From IMG/VR virus record IMGVR_UViG_3300035698_030975, positions 1 to 62,510 of that record: a stretch of 62,510 bases of DNA; one strand, written 5' to 3'. The position numbers were made by a program, and so were the translations under genes. The notes under the pieces are model-generated. The model saw nothing but the letters and a program-made list of their open reading frames with translations. It was not told where the DNA came from and searched no databases. Origin of the DNA: a virus. Every line of letters begins with the position of its first letter. Position 1 is the stretch's first letter. Of the stretch, positions 59,762-62,510 are shown piece by piece.

Positions 59762-60027
59762 GATGAATCCCATGATTGTCGTAATGGAATCAATGTCGGA
59801 GAAACCAAGTCGGCTTCCGCCACTGATCCGTAGAAGTTGTCCACGTCCCTTCGCTGCGGAATCCAAATCTTCCCAGCGAAAGCGTTGTTTTCGATATGGC
59901 CCCGGCACATTTCGGCGGGCTCGTCACGCATCAGAATCGGACAGAAGAAGTGGTCAAAAGGCTCGCCCTTCACCAACCTGTAATCTGCCCGGTTATCCTC
60001 AATTCGCTTTGCGAGTTCTTTGTCCAT
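59758..60027 (-). CDS. Conserved small protein with C-P-I-L-M-R-D-E-P motif
   Basis: An 89-residue protein (D-N-R-A-D-Y-R-L-V-K-G-E-P-F-D-H-F-F-C-P-I then L-M-R-D-E-P and C-R-G-H-I). The Cys/His spacing suggests metal binding. Function is unknown. Base composition is GC-rich compared with neighbours, hinting at recent transfer. Confidence 0.6.
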   Translation of the reverse strand: MDKELAKRIEDNRADYRLVKGEPFDHFFCPILMRDEPAEMCRGHIENNAFAGKIWIPQRRDVDNFYGSVAEADLVSPTLIPLRQSWDSS

Positions 60028-60042
60028 ATCACCTCGATGACA

Positions 60043-60126
60043 GTGCGCCGGGACGGAATTGAACCGCCAAAGCCGTTAGGCGACAGATTTACAATCTGCG
60101 AGACTCACCAATGTCCAGCCGACGCA
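60043..60126 (-). tRNA. tRNA-Tyr (GTA)
   Basis: The minus strand folds into a class II cloverleaf: acceptor TGCGTCG with CGGCGCA, anticodon loop with GTA (CAGATT-GTA-AATCTG), a long variable arm (class II) and a normal T arm (GTTCAATTC). CCA is not encoded. The discriminator base would be C, unusual for Tyr. Confidence 0.88.
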
Positions 60127-60297
60127 TTATTTCATTTTTCTAATTCTTTCCACACCAGAACAATAAATGTGACCAAATACTTTTTTAGATGCCTCTCTTT
60201 TTGTTTTTGCTTCAACGATCTCCTTACATTTCCATTCAGGTTCGCCTTGATTGTATTCTGCTCGGTAATTCTTTTCTTCACAAATCCAAGTTGGCAT
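60127..60297 (-). CDS. Small hypothetical protein between tRNAs
   Basis: A 56-residue basic protein from ATG 60297 (AAGGAAGATTCC upstream). It contains C-E-E-K-N-Y-R-A-E-Y and a basic end. Its TAA directly abuts the tRNA-Tyr 5' end, so tRNA processing would cut right at the stop codon. Confidence 0.5.
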   Translation of the reverse strand: MPTWICEEKNYRAEYNQGEPEWKCKEIVEAKTKREASKKVFGHIYCSGVERIRKMK

Positions 60298-60319
60298 GGA
60301 ATCTTCCTTTTTATTTAAG

Positions 60320-60404
60320 TGCCGCAAACTGGATTCGAACCAGCACGCCCATAACGGACACGGGATTTTAAATCCCGGATGTCTACCAATTCCATCACTG
60401 CGGC
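60320..60404 (-). tRNA. tRNA-Leu (TAA)
   Basis: Class II cloverleaf: acceptor GCCGCAG with TTGCGGC, anticodon stem CGGGA/TCCCG and loop TTTAAAA (anticodon TAA), variable arm, T loop TTCGAAT and discriminator A. It reads UUA and UUG. Confidence 0.92.
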
Positions 60405-60418
60405 AAATTACAGATGAC

Positions 60419-61051
60419 CTACGTGGTTAATTGTTTAATTCTTTTTTTTATCTCTTGAAAAACTTCTACAACGTATTTTTTAGTAGAAACCAAATCTGAT
60501 ACAACTGCAAGTTCTATTTGTCTTTCCTCCGCTAATTTTTTCTTTTCTAAATCTCTTTGTTGTATGTTGTCTAATTTTTTTTGTCCATAAATCGGTTTAA
60601 AATGAACTATGCCATTCCACTCAATTGCAAAATTAATACTTGGTATAGCAATGTCTACTTCATATCCACCCAACAACTTTTTATCATTAGGAATGATTTC
60701 TAAATTAGGAAACTCCTCTTTTATCATTTCAAAAAGCATAATCTCCATTTTAGACCGACGACTTTTTCTTCGTTGTGTGTTGTTATAAGAAGCAGAACAT
60801 GAATTGTTGCAAAATACATTCCCTATTTTAGAGCGTTTGTATTGTCCAAGTTTTCTGTCCACTTCTTTTCCACACCAACCACAAGGCTTGTGAACAACCT
60901 TGTGTTCGTAATTATATTCATAATTGCATTTTTTGCTGCAAAACTCATGTTTTATATTCCACCCATCTCTTATCAATATAGCAGCGGGTCTTCTAGATTC
61001 CCATCTTCTAAATTTTTTTCCACAATGGTCACATATTACTTCGTGTTTCAT
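60419..61051 (-). CDS. Zinc-finger VSR/DUF559-like nuclease in the tRNA cluster
   Basis: A 210-residue protein from ATG 61051. The N-terminal half has three Cys-rich zinc modules (C-D-H-C-G, C-S-K-K-C, C-G-W-C-G, C-N-N-S-C). The C-terminal half has a restriction-endonuclease-like core: G-Y-E-V-D-I-A-I-P, A-I-E-W-N-G-I-V-H and Q-Q-R-D-L-E-K-K, as in VSR-type homing nucleases. It sits between tRNA genes, a common site for phage homing endonucleases. Confidence 0.72.
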   Translation of the reverse strand: MKHEVICDHCGKKFRRWESRRPAAILIRDGWNIKHEFCSKKCNYEYNYEHKVVHKPCGWCGKEVDRKLGQYKRSKIGNVFCNNSCSASYNNTQRRKSRRSKMEIMLFEMIKEEFPNLEIIPNDKKLLGGYEVDIAIPSINFAIEWNGIVHFKPIYGQKKLDNIQQRDLEKKKLAEERQIELAVVSDLVSTKKYVVEVFQEIKKRIKQLTT

Positions 61052-61103
61052 ACATTTATATAGTATGATTCGAAGTGTTTCGACTCCTTTTTTAAAAACA
61101 AAG

Positions 61104-61190
61104 TGCGGATGACTGGATTCGAACCAGTACGGGCGCTTACGTCCCACGAAATTCTCGGTCTCGCATGTCTACCTATTCCATCACACCCGC
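61104..61190 (-). tRNA. tRNA-Leu (GAG), C at position 33
   Basis: Class II cloverleaf: acceptor GCGGGTG/CATCCGC, discriminator A, anticodon stem CGAGA/TTTCG. The loop is CCGAGAA, so the anticodon is GAG and position 33 is C rather than the near-universal U. It would read CUU and CUC. Confidence 0.8.
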
Positions 61191-61194
61191 ATAG

Positions 61195-61267
61195 TAGCCC
61201 AGGTCGGATTCGAACCGACATACATCTGATCCTAAATCAGATCGCTTTGCCTTTTGCGTACCAGGCC
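61195..61267 (-). tRNA. Class I tRNA with Leu anticodon TAG
   Basis: Short 73-nt cloverleaf: acceptor GGCCTGG/CTGGGCT (with several G-U pairs, including the first), anticodon stem TCTGA/TCAGA with loop TTTAGGA (anticodon TAG), a 5-nt variable loop and T arm GTCGG-TTCGAAT-CCGAC, discriminator A. By codon it reads CUA (Leu), but bacterial Leu tRNAs are normally class II with long variable arms. The charged amino acid is therefore uncertain. Confidence 0.8.
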
Positions 61268-61271
61268 AAAG

Positions 61272-61345
61272 TAGTGAGGGTCGGAGTTGAACCGACAGAC
61301 ATCAAGTTTTGAACTTGATCGCTTTACCTATTAGCGTACCTCACC
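61272..61345 (-). tRNA. Class I tRNA with Leu anticodon CAA
   Basis: A 74-nt cloverleaf closely similar to its neighbour: acceptor GGTGAGG/CCTCACT with G1-U72, anticodon stem TCAAG/CTTGA with loop TTCAAAA (anticodon CAA, UUG codon), short variable loop and T arm GTCGG-TTCAACT-CCGAC, discriminator A. The two look like tandem duplicates with changed anticodons. Confidence 0.8.
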
Positions 61346-61354
61346 AAAGTCAAT

Positions 61355-61390
61355 AAAAAAAGCCCATCACGCCGTTTGGCGTGATGGGCT
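61355..61390 (-). terminator. Rho-independent terminator upstream of the tRNA cluster
   Basis: A 13-bp stem (AGCCCATCACGCC/GGCGTGATGGGCT) with loop GTTT is followed by seven T residues on the minus strand. It would end transcripts from the promoter at 61709 before the tRNAs, unless antiterminated. Confidence 0.9.
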
Positions 61391-61403
61391 TTAATCCCAT
61401 GGG

Positions 61404-61471
61404 TTTATCCCTAGCCAGACGGCGAGCGTAACCTGCTAAGCAGGCAATACAAGCTCAAGGATAGGGATAAA
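61404..61471 (-). ncRNA. Structured RNA candidate before the tRNA cluster
   Basis: A 10-bp outer helix (TTTATCCCTA 61404-61413 with TAGGGATAAA 61462-61471) encloses a 4-bp GAGC/GCTC helix, a CCTGC-TTA-GCAGG hairpin and a small GCC/GGC hairpin. It is not a tRNA: the T arm is missing. It lies just before a terminator, so it may form the 3' part of a small RNA started at 61709. No known RNA family was recognised. Confidence 0.45.
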
Positions 61472-61739
61472 TAAAATTTCATGGTTTTTCTTTCTCGGAT
61501 TTAACCGATCTAGCAATTGTTTCGTATAAGATCAGACGCGCTGAGGGTTCAAAAGGTTCACGGATTTCTCAAAATTGCGACAGAACCGAATTTACTGGCG
61601 GCATCTTCCCCCTGGTGAGTGGGGGGTCATTAGCGATATTTCAGCGGGCACGTCGCTCATGTCCAGCACGACGCCTTTCGGTTTGCCCCACTTCCGTCAC
61701 ATAAGTAGATTGTATAGATTTCGCGGGGTATGTCAAGGG
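61472..61739 (-). other. Gene-poor GC-rich stretch with possible 22-residue ORF
   Basis: This stretch has no convincing gene. A short minus-strand frame (ATG 61660 to TAA 61592; M-S-D-V-P-A-E-I-S-L-M-T-P) is protein-like and open upstream for another dozen codons, and may be the remnant of a gene. The middle is GC-rich compared with the phage average, and the left part is a plain leader. Confidence 0.3.
61709..61736 (-). promoter_or_regulatory. Sigma-70-like promoter
   Basis: On the minus strand TTGACA (61731-61736), a 16-bp spacer and TACAAT (61709-61714). The transcript would pass through the structured RNA (61404-61471) to the terminator at 61355. Confidence 0.65.
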
Positions 61740-61994
61740 TCATTTGCGTTCCGCTGAATCGCCACAATAGCGACAATTACCAAGGGTAAGCCTCATTGAT
61801 CCATGAACTTCAACGATTGGGAACAAACACATACCTATTGGTGACTTATCACACCCCCAAAACGTAGAGACTTGATAATCGAGAAAATGAAAATCGTCAA
61901 TGTGTTCCTTGGCAATATCATCAATCTCTGATTTAAGCTGGTCGATTGCCCGCTTCTTTTCCTTAATCTTTTTAGCACATTCTAAAGGTTTCAT
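61740..61994 (-). CDS. Small hypothetical protein
   Basis: An 84-residue protein with a helical N-terminus (K-K-I-K-E-K-K-R-A-I-D-Q-L) and a C-terminal C-R-Y-C pair. No family was recognised. Its C-terminal codons overlap the -35 region at 61731 by only a few bases upstream. It follows the 61998 gene after 3 bases, so the two are co-transcribed. Confidence 0.5.
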   Translation of the reverse strand: MKPLECAKKIKEKKRAIDQLKSEIDDIAKEHIDDFHFLDYQVSTFWGCDKSPIGMCLFPIVEVHGSMRLTLGNCRYCGDSAERK

Positions 61995-61997
61995 GTT

Positions 61998-62420
61998 TTA
62001 TTTTCGCGATTCATTTTCTATTTGTCGTAATTTAGCGTCAAGTGAATCCCATGATGCTGCCATGTGATTAGATATATTCTTAAGTTTTTCTGCAAGTTCA
62101 TCATATTTATCTGGTTTACGTTCATGTCGTGGAACTAATGCTTGAGCAGCCTTTTTAAAAATCGGAGAAAGCTCGGGTTTGCTATTTTGAAGAGCAATTT
62201 TAACTAATTCCCTTTTGTCGAGATCAATATCTTTTATCAACTCATCCATTTCTCCTTCTGTCAAATGCCTATCCTCTGGTCCACATTCATCTATTACCTG
62301 ATCCAATACATCGAAAGCCATAGCCGCCGCACTACCTTCCACACCTGATTCTGCTGGTGCTTCATTAAGTATGTCATATGCGGCGTTAATAGCTTTTTGC
62401 AGTCGTTTAATCTTACTCAT
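61998..62420 (-). CDS. Hypothetical helical protein
   Basis: From ATG 62420 (GGAG 6 nt upstream) the product is 140 residues, nearly all helical and acidic in the middle (E-C-G-P-E-D-R-H-L-T-E-G-E-M-D-E-L). No family was recognised. The longer frame to 62441 begins with a TTG in the upstream gene. Confidence 0.5.
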   Translation of the reverse strand: MSKIKRLQKAINAAYDILNEAPAESGVEGSAAAMAFDVLDQVIDECGPEDRHLTEGEMDELIKDIDLDKRELVKIALQNSKPELSPIFKKAAQALVPRHERKPDKYDELAEKLKNISNHMAASWDSLDAKLRQIENESRK

Positions 62421-62421
62421 A

Positions 62422-62508
62422 TCATTCTCCATAAGGAACAAAAGTCTTTTGAGGTGTTATTTTTAAATGTTGCACAGTACGAGACAGTCCATATCCACGA
62501 CGATTTTT
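62422..62508 (-). CDS. Partial CDS at the window edge (C-terminus only)
   Basis: The minus-strand frame from 62508 is open to TGA 62422-62424 and gives 28 residues (G-Y-G-L-S-R-T-V-Q-H-L-K-I-T, ending F-V-P-Y-G-E). It contains the ribosome site of the next gene, as in coupled phage genes. The rest lies beyond the window. Confidence 0.4.
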   Translation of the reverse strand, partial: KNRRGYGLSRTVQHLKITPQKTFVPYGE

Positions 62509-62510
62509 AG

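Noticed and set aside
59543-59908. 121-residue start for the zinc-ribbon gene
   Set aside because: The extra N-terminus is an out-of-frame reading of the upstream conserved gene; the ATGA overlap at 59761 is the better start.
61195-61267. Amber suppressor tRNA
   Set aside because: The anticodon is 5'-UAG-3', which pairs with CUA. Reading UAG codons would need the anticodon CUA.
61404-61471. tmRNA or tRNA
   Set aside because: There is no T arm with TTC, no acceptor with a discriminator-CCA pattern and no tag peptide, so it does not fit either RNA.
1-62510. Recoded stop codons (alternative genetic code)
   Set aside because: Intact genes end with TAA, TAG and TGA, and no large genes contain repeated in-frame stops; the single TGA at 59418 and the TAG at 57329 have local explanations.

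Overview
The window looks like part of the genome of a large, AT-rich, contractile-tailed (myovirus-like, T4-related) bacteriophage, probably a huge phage known from metagenomes. The evidence is a T4-style late module (tail sheath, two gp19-like tail tubes, a gp55-like late sigma factor, a baseplate-hub-like protein), gp46/gp47-type recombination nuclease subunits, short gene blocks that switch strand often, many small genes of unknown function, and phage-borne tRNAs. No bacterial housekeeping operon is present. Stop codon use looks standard: TAA, TAG and TGA all end genes. The host cannot be named from this sequence.

Layout. 1-8.7 kb: structural genes (sheath, tubes, baseplate-like protein with a probable -1 frameshift), the late sigma factor and small unknown genes. 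8.8-12.4 kb: an operon under a consensus sigma-70 promoter, with a ParB-like protein, a large coiled-coil protein and a paralogue of the ParB-like C-terminal half. 12.5-23.2 kb (minus strand): RuvC-like resolvase, class II glutamine amidotransferase, a B12-dependent ribonucleotide reductase carrying two inteins, gp46/gp47, and two Pro/Met-rich proteins with capsid-targeting-like N-termini. 23.3-27 kb (plus): a second sigma-70 operon with a von Willebrand A (VWA) protein and an L7/L12-like protein. 27-37.5 kb (minus): unknown genes, methionine aminopeptidase, HNH protein and a cassette of three beta-helix tailspike paralogues sharing a 231-bp start. 37.5-43.6 kb: nucleotide salvage (phosphoribosyltransferase, GMP reductase), FkbM and DNA methyltransferases, a membrane-anchored caspase-like protein, a homing endonuclease and a helix-turn-helix (HTH) protein.

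43.7-51.4 kb holds a compact type I-C CRISPR-Cas system: cas5c, cas8c (with an internal cas11c start), cas7c, a 22-repeat array and cas3. No cas1, cas2 or cas4 is seen, so the system looks able to interfere but not to acquire spacers. Repeat-like hairpins lie outside the array just before the start codons of cas3 and of a small gene near 28.5 kb, which suggests a repeat-based control circuit. 51.5-59 kb: more tail decoration genes, a glycosyltransferase, a dual-specificity phosphatase, a release factor, Hsp20 and APS kinase. 59-62.5 kb: a tRNA cluster (Tyr plus four tRNAs with Leu anticodons) mixed with small genes and a nuclease.

The most unusual signals are: (1) an RF1-like release factor gene whose reading frame needs a +1 shift at CTT TAG, preceded by an internal Shine-Dalgarno with the same spacing as the prfB site, but with UAG in place of UGA; (2) the CRISPR-repeat-like hairpins in 5' leaders; (3) an amidotransferase that keeps its catalytic Cys2 only if translation starts at ATC; (4) two inteins placed exactly before catalytic cysteines of ribonucleotide reductase; (5) a phage caspase-like (clan CD) protein; (6) class I tRNAs with leucine anticodons. 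All function calls are read by eye from sequence; no database search was run.
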